Below are positions 6,365 through 11,934 of a DNA stretch of 11,934 nucleotides, in pieces; positions within the stretch are counted from its first letter, which is position 1, and every line of letters starts with the position of its first letter. The DNA is from Candidatus Microgenomates bacterium. GTDB lineage: Bacteria > Patescibacteriota > Microgenomatia > UBA1406 > GWC2-37-13. The position numbers were made by a program, and so were the translations under genes. The stretch covers positions 1-11,934 of the forward strand of contig JACOTV010000062.1 in the NCBI GenBank assembly GCA_016178125.1, in the 5' to 3' direction. Below the pieces are notes generated by a model that saw only the letters and a program-made list of their open reading frames with translations, did not search any database and was not told the origin of the DNA.

Positions 6365-6823
6365 TTATTCGGCAAGACGCCAACGCAGAATTCGAGCGAT
6401 TTTGATGTTTTCGCCGAACTTAAGGACGATTTCTTTAAATAACGCGTCCATGGTTTTTGAAGGATCGCGGATATATTCCTGTTTTAGCATGTCTTCGACA
6501 TCTTTTGGGTTAGTTGAAGCCACTTGCATTGCGACTTCCTGACCAAACGCCTTAAATTCGTCGTTTCCCCCGACAAAGTCGGTCTCACATAAGAGTTCGA
6601 CGAGTCCTGCGGTTTTGCGGTCATGATGAATGTACGAGAAGATTCCGCCTTGCGAGGTCGCGCGTCCTTGTACTTTGGCTGCTTTGTCGGCGCCCCACTC
6701 TTGGAGCTTTTTTTTGGCTTTTTCTACGTCGTTATTGGTTTCTTCGAGGGCTTTTTTGATAAGCGAGAACGATACTTCGGTTTCTTCGCGCAGTGCTTTG
6801 AGCTTTTTTAAATCGACGGCCAT
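6365..6823 (-). CDS. tsf: Elongation factor Ts, short form
   Basis: Guanine nucleotide exchange factor for EF-Tu. Only 152 residues against about 280 in E. coli and about 196 in Thermus. Seen: the N-terminal UBA-like domain (residues 1-50, LKALREETEV... then GADKAAK); the first core subdomain with CETDFVGGNDEF at 79-90, where Asp82-Phe83 are the residues that displace Mg from EF-Tu in the known structures; then NPKDVEDMLKQEYIRDPSKT at 105-124 running directly into the end of the protein, GENIKIARILRWRL. The long middle insertion and coiled-coil of the E. coli protein are missing, as is common in Patescibacteria. The usual TGAG in the first helix turn is replaced by TEVS. It begins 15 bases after rpsB with no Shine-Dalgarno and is presumably co-transcribed with it. 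Confidence 0.95.
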   Translation of the reverse strand: MAVDLKKLKALREETEVSFSLIKKALEETNNDVEKAKKKLQEWGADKAAKVQGRATSQGGIFSYIHHDRKTAGLVELLCETDFVGGNDEFKAFGQEVAMQVASTNPKDVEDMLKQEYIRDPSKTMDALFKEIVLKFGENIKIARILRWRLAE

Positions 6824-6838
6824 AAGAATACAGGTAAT

Positions 6839-7546
6839 TTATTTCGCTTCTTTTACTTCGGCTTTGGTATATGATCCCAAAACGTCAGACACGAGGTATT
6901 CGATTGCTTTGGGTGAGTCGTCGTTTGCAACCATCGGGTAGTCGACGCTTTCGGGATCGGTGTTGGTGTCGGTTACCGCGACGATAGTTACGCCGGTCTT
7001 TTTGGCCTCGTCAACGGCGTTATGCTCTTTGCGTATATCGAGGATCAGGAGAACGTCGGGCTTTTTGGTGAGGTCTGCAATGCCTGCATAGAATTTTTCA
7101 AGCTTTGCAACATATTTAGCGTTTTGAACGCGCTCGTGCTTGGTGAGGTTGTCCCACCCATTTTCGTCGCGGGCGATGCGCATCTCGTTCATCTTTTTTA
7201 CGTTTTTGATGATGGTCTGGAAATTAGTCAACAGACCGGGAAGCCATTTGGTAGTAATATAGGGAATTTTTTCTTTCTTGCAGAGCTCGGAAACGTAGGC
7301 ACTTGCTACCTTTTTGGTGGCAACGACCAAGATTGATTTGTTTTCTTCTTTGGCTTTTTTAAGATACGCTTTGGCTGCGGCGATTTGGACCACGGTCTGA
7401 GTAAGATCGATGATCGAGGTACCGTTTTCGATTTTATATACGAATTTGCGGGCTTTAGGGTGAAGACGATTACGTTTGTGACCAAGATGAAGTTCGGCTT
7501 CAAAGAGCTTGGTTACTTCGGCGACTGATGGTTGGGTAGCTGGCAT
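6839..7546 (-). CDS. rpsB: Small ribosomal subunit protein S2
   Basis: Structural protein of the 30S head-body junction; needed for S1 and tRNA positioning. Length 235, normal for the family (about 230-260). Seen: HLGHKRNRLHPKARKFVY at about 20-37, the classic N-terminal signature; KWLPGLLTNF at about 102-111, where most S2 proteins have Gly-Gly instead of Pro-Gly; an Asn/Lys-rich coiled-coil arm at about 112-152; and DTNTDPESVDYPMVANDDS near 192-210. First gene of the rpsB-tsf pair, transcribed from the strongest promoter among the minus-strand genes. The ATG is fixed by the -10 box eight bases upstream and by alignment of the N-terminal motif. Confidence 0.97.
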   Translation of the reverse strand: MPATQPSVAEVTKLFEAELHLGHKRNRLHPKARKFVYKIENGTSIIDLTQTVVQIAAAKAYLKKAKEENKSILVVATKKVASAYVSELCKKEKIPYITTKWLPGLLTNFQTIIKNVKKMNEMRIARDENGWDNLTKHERVQNAKYVAKLEKFYAGIADLTKKPDVLLILDIRKEHNAVDEAKKTGVTIVAVTDTNTDPESVDYPMVANDDSPKAIEYLVSDVLGSYTKAEVKEAK

Positions 7547-7554
7547 AACAAGTA

Positions 7555-7583
7555 ATTATATAGGCGCGAGGCGGTTTTTTCAA
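7555..7583 (-). promoter_or_regulatory. Promoter of rpsB-tsf
   Basis: On the minus strand: TTGAAA at 7578-7583, a 17-base spacer, TATAAT at 7555-7560, then eight bases to the ATG. It matches the housekeeping consensus at eleven of twelve positions, as expected for a ribosomal protein gene. The predicted leader is zero to two bases. No S2 autoregulatory leader fits in this space. Confidence 0.8.
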
Positions 7584-7591
7584 ACGGTTAA

Positions 7592-8383
7592 TTATTCAGA
7601 CTTTAGAAGGTCGGTTAGAAATATGCGGAGATCGGCGCCAATTTCGGGGTGTTTGAGGCCCAATTCGATGGCTGTTTTCATATATTCGAGCTTGTTTCCG
7701 GTGTCGTAATACTTGGCGTGTTCGATCTCGACAGCGTACAACGGCACTCCCTGCGATTTGAGTAAGTTGATTGCGCCGGTTAACCAAATTTCGCCGCCCT
7801 TTCCTGGACTTTGTGCACGGAGTGCGGCAAAGATTTCGGGAGGCAAGATATATGCACCGTGAGTTGCTATGTTTGAGGGAGCTTCTTCGGGTTCTGGTTT
7901 TTCGACGATCGACTTAATCTTATATACATTTCCTTCGACGGGTTCCAGGTCGGCGATTCCGTAGCGCTTGAGGTCTTCTTTCTTGTCGATTTTGACGCCC
8001 GAAATGACTATGCCGCCGAGCTTTTCGTGTACCTTGATCATTTGTTGTAGGCGAGGCGGCTCGGCGTATATGAATTCGTCGCCCCAAAGCACGGCGAACG
8101 GTTCCCCATCGATGACCGGCTCAGCCGACAAAACAGGGGTGCCGTTTCCGTACGGACCTTTTTGACGTACATATATAAAGTTTGCCATGTCGGCGATTTT
8201 ATTTACTTCGGCGAGAATTTTTTCCTTGTTGCCTTGGAGAAGGTTCTTGATGAGGTCGGCGCTTGGGGCGTCGAAGTGATCTTCTATGGCACGTTTGTTA
8301 GCGCCTGTTACGACTACGATGTCACGAATGCCTGAATTGACGATTTCTTCGACTACATATTGAATGACCGGCTTGTCAACGAT
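7592..8383 (-). pseudogene. galU: UTP-glucose-1-phosphate uridylyltransferase, 5' end missing
   Basis: Remnant of the enzyme that makes UDP-glucose for glycan synthesis. In one frame from 8383 to the stop it reads 263 residues starting at IVDKPVIQYVVEEIV, which in intact GalU follows directly after the N-terminal nucleotide-binding stretch. The rest is well preserved: VVVTGANKRAIEDHFD, YGNGTPVL, FAVLWGDE, VEKPEPEEAPSN, GGEIWLTGAI and YDTGNKLEYMKTAIE. Missing are about 30 residues with the Gly-X-Gly-Thr-Arg motif and its following Lys, essential for UTP binding. No ATG, GTG or TTG occurs in frame before the ATG at 8188 (197 codons plus stop left), and an in-frame stop lies just upstream inside the neighbouring gene. 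Codons are intact, so the loss is recent or an assembly error. Confidence 0.85.
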
Positions 8384-8385
8384 CT

Positions 8386-8802
8386 TTAGTCGATTTGGAT
8401 CGTTACCTTCTGGGCAATCCGCAAAGTATTATCCACAACCGCAGTTAATTCTGCAACTCCTTTATCGCCGGCTGGGGAGTACTGAAAGGTTGCTTTACCT
8501 GTGCGATCGGTGGTGACATGTGCGGGGCTAACCGTGCCAATGGTGGCTTCAATTGATACGTCTCGACCGGCAACGGGCGAATTAGAAGAGCTGCGGACGA
8601 ACACGTCGAGTTTTGACTCTTCGGAGCTATTGGCACGCAGGCTTAGGGGAAAAGCGATGATAATCGACTGTTGTGCCGATGGATCGACGGTCGAGGAGGC
8701 GCGGGTAAAGCGAGAAAGAGGTTTACTAAATACGACCAAGGAGATGAACACGAAAAACGCGAGAAAAAAAAGACCGATGAGACCTGCCAGTTTTTTGTCC
8801 AT
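8386..8802 (-). CDS. Membrane-anchored protein with bacterial Ig-like domain
   Basis: A short envelope protein (138 residues from the chosen start) with one N-terminal membrane segment at about residues 5-25, no cleavage site I trust, a Ser-rich spacer, and one beta-sandwich of the invasin/Big_1 type at about 48-138. The Ig-like signature is the order SPVAGRDVSIEAT, then TTDRTGKATFQY, then the closing strands ending QKVTIQID. Such domains usually serve adhesion or display; its partner is unknown. A longer reading from the ATG at 8844 is possible but would overlap the promoter, so the ATG at 8802 is preferred. Its stop codon touches the broken 5' end of galU, so the end of this gene could also have been changed by the same event, although the last strand looks complete. 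Confidence 0.75.
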   Translation of the reverse strand: MDKKLAGLIGLFFLAFFVFISLVVFSKPLSRFTRASSTVDPSAQQSIIIAFPLSLRANSSEESKLDVFVRSSSNSPVAGRDVSIEATIGTVSPAHVTTDRTGKATFQYSPAGDKGVAELTAVVDNTLRIAQKVTIQID

Positions 8803-8815
8803 AGGTGCGTACCGT

Positions 8816-8844
8816 ATTATACAGTTTGACCGGTTTAAAAGCAA
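8816..8844 (-). promoter_or_regulatory. Promoter of the Ig-like protein gene
   Basis: On the minus strand: TTGCTT at 8839-8844, a 17-base spacer, and TATAAT at 8816-8821, 13 bases before the ATG at 8802. The predicted leader is about six bases. It lies just behind the tmk stop codon and argues against the upstream ATG at 8844. Confidence 0.65.
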
Positions 8845-8847
8845 AAA

Positions 8848-9501
8848 TCAACCCAATTTTTTGACAATCTCCTGGCGGATCTTATCAGGTGGAAGCAAAT
8901 TATAATCGGTGTCTATGCAGGTGATTTTTTCCCAATGAGGATATTTAGCGGCGAGTTCTTCATACACTATATGTGTCTCTTTCTGGTATTCAATATTCTC
9001 TTCATGAATATCTACTCCTTCTTTCCATTTAAGACGTGGCTTACTCAAAAGCGGTGGTGTATCTAGGTACATTACTATGTCTTCTTTGGGAAGCCCAAGC
9101 TCGATGTACTCCAAACGGTGCACCCAGTCGAGGTACTGCTGGCGCTTCTCTGGGGGGAGTTTGGCTGCCTGGTGAGCCATGTTTGATCCGATGTATCGAT
9201 CAAGAATCAAGGTGGTCCCCTCGTTTAATAAATCATAGAGCTTTTGTTTTATAGCACTTCGATCAAGCGCAAATACGATTGACGCAAGATAGGGAGAGAC
9301 TTCGTCGATTGAGCCTAATTCGCCGTTTAAGAATTGTAAAACGAGCTGTCCAAAAAAAGTCTCATAGCGCGGGAACTTTATTTGTTCGGTAGTAATACCC
9401 TTCCGGCTTAAGTACGCACTGAGAAGCTGTACTTGGGTGGATTTGCCTGCGCCGTCGATTCCCTCGAGTACGATCAGCTGTCCTTTAAGATGTGGTGACA
9501 T
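8848..9501 (-). CDS. tmk: Thymidylate kinase
   Basis: Phosphorylates dTMP to dTDP with ATP, required for DNA synthesis; cytoplasmic. Length 217, normal (about 205-215). Seen: Walker A loop GIDGAGKST at residues 14-22; FPRYETFFG at 43-51, matching the phosphate-binding FPR motif; the DR motif in LILDRYIGSNMAHQAAK at 98-114, which is the family signature for the thymidine pocket; DIVMYLDTPP at 141-150; and a LID region at about 154-170 with Arg156. The gene lies between the Clp-like ATPase gene (43-base gap) and the Ig-like gene. The start at 9501 is preferred because a TATAGT box lies nine bases upstream; no Shine-Dalgarno is present. Confidence 0.95.
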   Translation of the reverse strand: MSPHLKGQLIVLEGIDGAGKSTQVQLLSAYLSRKGITTEQIKFPRYETFFGQLVLQFLNGELGSIDEVSPYLASIVFALDRSAIKQKLYDLLNEGTTLILDRYIGSNMAHQAAKLPPEKRQQYLDWVHRLEYIELGLPKEDIVMYLDTPPLLSKPRLKWKEGVDIHEENIEYQKETHIVYEELAAKYPHWEKITCIDTDYNLLPPDKIRQEIVKKLG

Positions 9502-9510
9502 AAGTAATAT

Positions 9511-9516
9511 ACTATA
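9511..9516 (-). promoter_or_regulatory. -10 box of tmk
   Basis: TATAGT on the minus strand, nine bases before the ATG at 9501. A second candidate, TATATT at 9506-9511, is four bases from the ATG and too close. The -35 is poor. A near-leaderless message is predicted. Confidence 0.5.
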
Positions 9517-9544
9517 GCTGACTCCTTGCTCATTTTCATGATAG

Positions 9545-11761
9545 TTATGTTAGCGCGATGGTCCCGCCGGCACTGGCTTCTCCGCTTAAGATTTGTTTGG
9601 CGACCTTATCCTCGATTTCCTGCTGAATAACTCGCTGCATATTACGGGCGCCGTATTCGGGGTGATAGCTTTTTTTGATCAGACTTTTCAGAAGCTCGTC
9701 TGAAACCGTGACGGTGAGTTTTTGGCTTGCGAGGTAATTTCGAGCGATTCCGGCAAAGAATTTATGGGCAATCTGCAGAAGTGCGACCTCTGAAAGCGGT
9801 TGATACAGAATCACCCCGTCAAAGCGGTTTAGGAATTCAGGGGTATAGATATTTTCTTGAATAAGGTAATTCATAAGGTCGTCGGAAGACGGAATCTGCT
9901 GGGTTTTGGCGAGGGTCTCGAAAATATAATGAGCGCCGGCATTTGAGGTGGCGATGATCATGAGATTTTTACAATCGACTCGCTTACCCTGGCCATCGGT
10001 AAAGTATCCTTCATCAAGAACGGTAAGGAATATATTAAGCAAATCCTTGTGTGCCTTCTCGAGCTCGTCAAGGAGGAGCACCCCGTATGGATTATCGCGT
10101 ACGGCGGTTGTTAAAAGTCCCGGCTGTCCGGTTTCTGAGGAACCTATGAGGTTTGCTATGTCTTGTTTTGTCTGGAATCCCGACATATCGAATCTTATGA
10201 GTTGTTTCTCGCTTTGGAAAAAGAGTGTTGCTAGGGCCTTTGCGGTTTCTGTCTTACCGGTACCCGTTGGTCCCAGGAACAAAAACGAAGCGAGCGGCTT
10301 TTTCCGTTTACCGAGAAGTACATAAGCACTCCGTAGGGAAGCTGCTAGGTTATGTACGGCCTGATCCTGACTGATGACTTGTTTTTTAAGCGCTTCCTCG
10401 ATGCCCAGGAGCATGGTTTTGGTCGACGCGTTTATCGATGTTGGTGCATGGGTTTTTTCGGTAATAAGTGAATTTATGAGGTCGGGAGTTAGAATAGGTG
10501 CCCTATTTTGGACTGCCTCGGCGCACGCGGTATCCATAAGCTGAATCGCTTTTTCGGGAAACGGGGTGTTTGAAATATAAAAGTCACTTTTATCGACAAC
10601 CGCGAGCATGGTTTCATAGGGAATAATCAGTTTGTACCGAGACTCAAATGCGGGAATGAGCGTTTCCATAACCGTCAATGTATCTTGAGCGTTGAGTTCT
10701 TTTATGTCAATGCGCGTAAACAGCTGGTTAATCCGCTCGTGCGTGAAGACGTACTTTTCATACAAGAACGGCGACGTGGTTCCAATTATTTGAAGCGTGC
10801 TGCGTTTTGCGTATTTTTCGAGGGGAACCGAAAGGTCTACATGTCCGTCTGCGGTACTTAAATACCGATCTATGCTTTCGATGACCAAGATTACACTTTT
10901 AGCTTGAGCCGCTTCCTTCAGTAGTTCCTCAAAAAAAGCCTCGCGCTGTTTTTGGTCGTTATGCTCGGCCGAAATGCGCTCGAGGTTGACTTTCAGAATG
11001 CGCTTGTAGTTAAGAAGTGAATTGGTCTTCCCTTCGTATATTCGTTTGGCGAGGGCGTTTATTATCGCGTCTTTGCCAATCCCCTCTTCTCCGACAAGTA
11101 CCGCATTTGCTTCTTCGCTTTTTGAAAGGAGTGCCTCAAGCTGTTTGAGCTCCTGTTCGCGACCGATCACATCCTTAACATGCGAAACATATTCGACCGA
11201 GGAAAGGTTATCTGCGTATTGGTCTAAGTAAGGGGTGAATCCCATGGTCCAGTCGCGCGCCATCGGTGTCGTTTCAAAGAGCGAATCGGCGCTCCACCAG
11301 GGCTTTTTCAATAAACGATCTTTATAAATGCGATCAAACCATGCTTCAGCGTCTTTGGTATGTTCTGTTTCGAGTACATGTTTGCCAAGGAAGTCGGCTT
11401 TCCATGATTCATACAGTTGCTGGTCTGATTGTTTGAACGAATCAAGAAGCACCATAAACGGCAGTAGAACAAAAAATATGATGGTAATGACGGGCATCAG
11501 AACGACGAATAAGACCGTCACAACGAGATAGGTAAATATGAGAATCGACCGCATCATGGCACCTATAAACCGTGAGATCAGACCAAAGGTTACGTTTGAA
11601 GCCCACGCACTAAATGAAAATCCAACGGTCTTTTCTTGACTTACGATATTTTTCCACGGCGAAAAGAGTGTTTTAAGAAGGGTGGGGACCGAGAAATAGA
11701 ACGGTAGAAAAACGAAGATGTTATAAAGCCCCTCAAAATAATTCAGGATCTTTCGCTGCAT
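9545..11761 (-). CDS. Membrane-anchored ClpB/ClpC-like double AAA+ ATPase
   Basis: 738 residues from the chosen ATG (a longer reading from 11803 adds 14). Seen: a hydrophobic N-terminal part with one segment at about 13-33 (ending TLFSPWK) and a double segment at about 72-106, then a cytoplasmic linker. The first AAA+ domain (from about 195) has Walker A GEEGIGKDA (Asp instead of Thr/Ser after Lys) and a Walker B ending Glu-Ser instead of Asp-Glu. The second has intact Walker A GPTGTGKT (497-504), VLLLDELEKAH (561-571), sensor ATSN (604-607), arginine finger in FLNRFD (643-648) and GAR sensor 2 (704-706). The M-domain of ClpB, the Clp N-domain and a ClpP-binding I/L-G-F/L loop are not seen, and the GYVG pore loop of the second ring is absent. 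Probably remodels membrane or envelope proteins; function inferred. It has its own promoter. Confidence 0.85.
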   Translation of the reverse strand: MQRKILNYFEGLYNIFVFLPFYFSVPTLLKTLFSPWKNIVSQEKTVGFSFSAWASNVTFGLISRFIGAMMRSILIFTYLVVTVLFVVLMPVITIIFFVLLPFMVLLDSFKQSDQQLYESWKADFLGKHVLETEHTKDAEAWFDRIYKDRLLKKPWWSADSLFETTPMARDWTMGFTPYLDQYADNLSSVEYVSHVKDVIGREQELKQLEALLSKSEEANAVLVGEEGIGKDAIINALAKRIYEGKTNSLLNYKRILKVNLERISAEHNDQKQREAFFEELLKEAAQAKSVILVIESIDRYLSTADGHVDLSVPLEKYAKRSTLQIIGTTSPFLYEKYVFTHERINQLFTRIDIKELNAQDTLTVMETLIPAFESRYKLIIPYETMLAVVDKSDFYISNTPFPEKAIQLMDTACAEAVQNRAPILTPDLINSLITEKTHAPTSINASTKTMLLGIEEALKKQVISQDQAVHNLAASLRSAYVLLGKRKKPLASFLFLGPTGTGKTETAKALATLFFQSEKQLIRFDMSGFQTKQDIANLIGSSETGQPGLLTTAVRDNPYGVLLLDELEKAHKDLLNIFLTVLDEGYFTDGQGKRVDCKNLMIIATSNAGAHYIFETLAKTQQIPSSDDLMNYLIQENIYTPEFLNRFDGVILYQPLSEVALLQIAHKFFAGIARNYLASQKLTVTVSDELLKSLIKKSYHPEYGARNMQRVIQQEIEDKVAKQILSGEASAGGTIALT

Positions 11762-11768
11762 ACTTTTC

Positions 11769-11774
11769 ATTATA
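11769..11774 (-). promoter_or_regulatory. -10 box of the Clp-like ATPase gene (decides its start)
   Basis: TATAAT on the minus strand, seven bases before the ATG at 11761. It lies inside the longest reading frame, which would begin at 11803; that ATG would be upstream of the transcription start and so is probably not used. The -35 is not convincing. Confidence 0.6.
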
Positions 11775-11803
11775 CATATATCGTGCGCAACAACGAGGCG
11801 CAT

Positions 11804-11931
11804 TTTTACCTAAAATACTCAAATTACCTGCATTTTATACGGACTGTCACGGCAATCTAAACTGAGCATTTTTGCCATTTGAGGCTTGACAAATTTCAGC
11901 AAACAGGTATAAAGGGAAAATCAATCTTTTT
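11804..11931. other. Intergenic region between divergent genes
   Basis: About 170 bases if counted from the preferred ATPase start at 11761. It holds the plus-strand promoter listed separately. I see no RNA gene, strong hairpin or small reading frame in the rest. Confidence 0.5.
11886..11913 (+). promoter_or_regulatory. Near-consensus promoter for a plus-strand gene leaving the window
   Basis: TTGACA (11886-11891), a 16-base spacer, and TATAAA (11908-11913), followed 18 bases later by an ATG at 11932-11934, the last three bases of the window. It is the only perfect -35 here. The predicted leader is about 10-12 bases; the AAAGGG at 11911-11916 overlaps the -10 and is unlikely to act in ribosome binding. 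Confidence 0.7.
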
Positions 11932-11934
11932 ATG

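Noticed and set aside
6365..6823. EF-Ts of 152 residues taken as a truncated or broken gene
   Set aside because: Both ends match EF-Ts (N-terminal UBA-like helix region and the GENI...R end), the TDFV motif is present, and short EF-Ts proteins are normal in Patescibacteria.
7563..7580. GC-rich stretch followed by six T residues on the plus strand, looking like a terminator
   Set aside because: The possible stem is only about three base pairs, no plus-strand gene ends here, and the T run overlaps the rpsB -35 region.
7592..8188. Reading the galU frame as a complete 198-residue protein from the ATG at 8188
   Set aside because: That ATG is an internal methionine of GalU; another 65 well conserved GalU codons precede it in frame.
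9948..10325. Plus-strand reading frame of 125 codons antisense to the Clp-like gene, and similar antisense frames at 4554-4958 and 8501-8905
   Set aside because: All lie opposite well supported genes, with composition explained by the complementary codons; no independent support.
1..11934. Alternative genetic code (TGA read as Gly, as in some Patescibacteria)
   Set aside because: The permease gene ends at a TGA placed where the family ends, and no gene needs TGA read-through.

Overview
The window looks like a stretch of chromosome from a small-genome bacterium of the Patescibacteria (Candidate Phyla Radiation). The reasons are a short EF-Ts of about 150 residues, a membrane-anchored Clp-like ATPase, a Thr/Pro-rich surface-type protein, very tight gene packing, and -10 boxes placed almost directly in front of start codons with no Shine-Dalgarno sequences. 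Class or order cannot be fixed from this alone. The standard bacterial code fits: TGA ends the permease gene and all frames read through cleanly. I see no rRNA, tRNA, CRISPR array, insertion sequence or integrase.

Layout. The left end (1-895, minus) holds the N-terminal part of prolyl-tRNA synthetase, divergent from an AI-2E/PerM-type permease (935-1960, plus). A secreted or anchored Thr/Pro-rich protein (1964-2500, minus) and an unrecognised 313-residue protein (2611-3552, plus) follow, again divergent. From 3559 to 11761 everything is on the minus strand. In transcription order this is: Clp-like AAA+ ATPase, thymidylate kinase, Ig-like anchored protein, a 5'-truncated galU, rpsB, tsf, an unknown gene, frr, the site-2 protease rseP, and a cytidylate-kinase-like gene. 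A near-consensus promoter at the right edge drives a plus-strand gene that begins at the last three bases.

How the genes relate. rpsB, tsf, frr, rseP and proS are the skeleton of the widely conserved bacterial cluster rpsB-tsf-pyrH-frr-(uppS-cdsA-dxr)-rseP-proS. Here pyrH, uppS, cdsA and dxr are absent, an unknown gene sits where pyrH is expected, and unrelated genes separate rseP from proS. The core is translation (S2, EF-Ts, RRF, ProRS). Around it are nucleotide kinases (Tmk, Cmk-like), sugar-nucleotide synthesis (GalU remnant) and envelope proteins (RseP, Clp-like, Ig-like, Thr/Pro-rich).

Most notable points. (1) TATAAT-type boxes lie 6-9 bases before the ATG of seven genes, implying leaderless transcripts; this also moves two starts downstream of the longest reading frame. 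(2) galU lacks its first ~30 codons, including the nucleotide-binding motif, cut exactly behind the stop codon of the upstream gene. (3) rseP lacks the core of its PDZ domain in frame. Both losses may be real or may be assembly errors. (4) The Clp-like ATPase has a degenerate first ATPase site and no aromatic pore loop in the second. No clearly new multi-gene system is visible.
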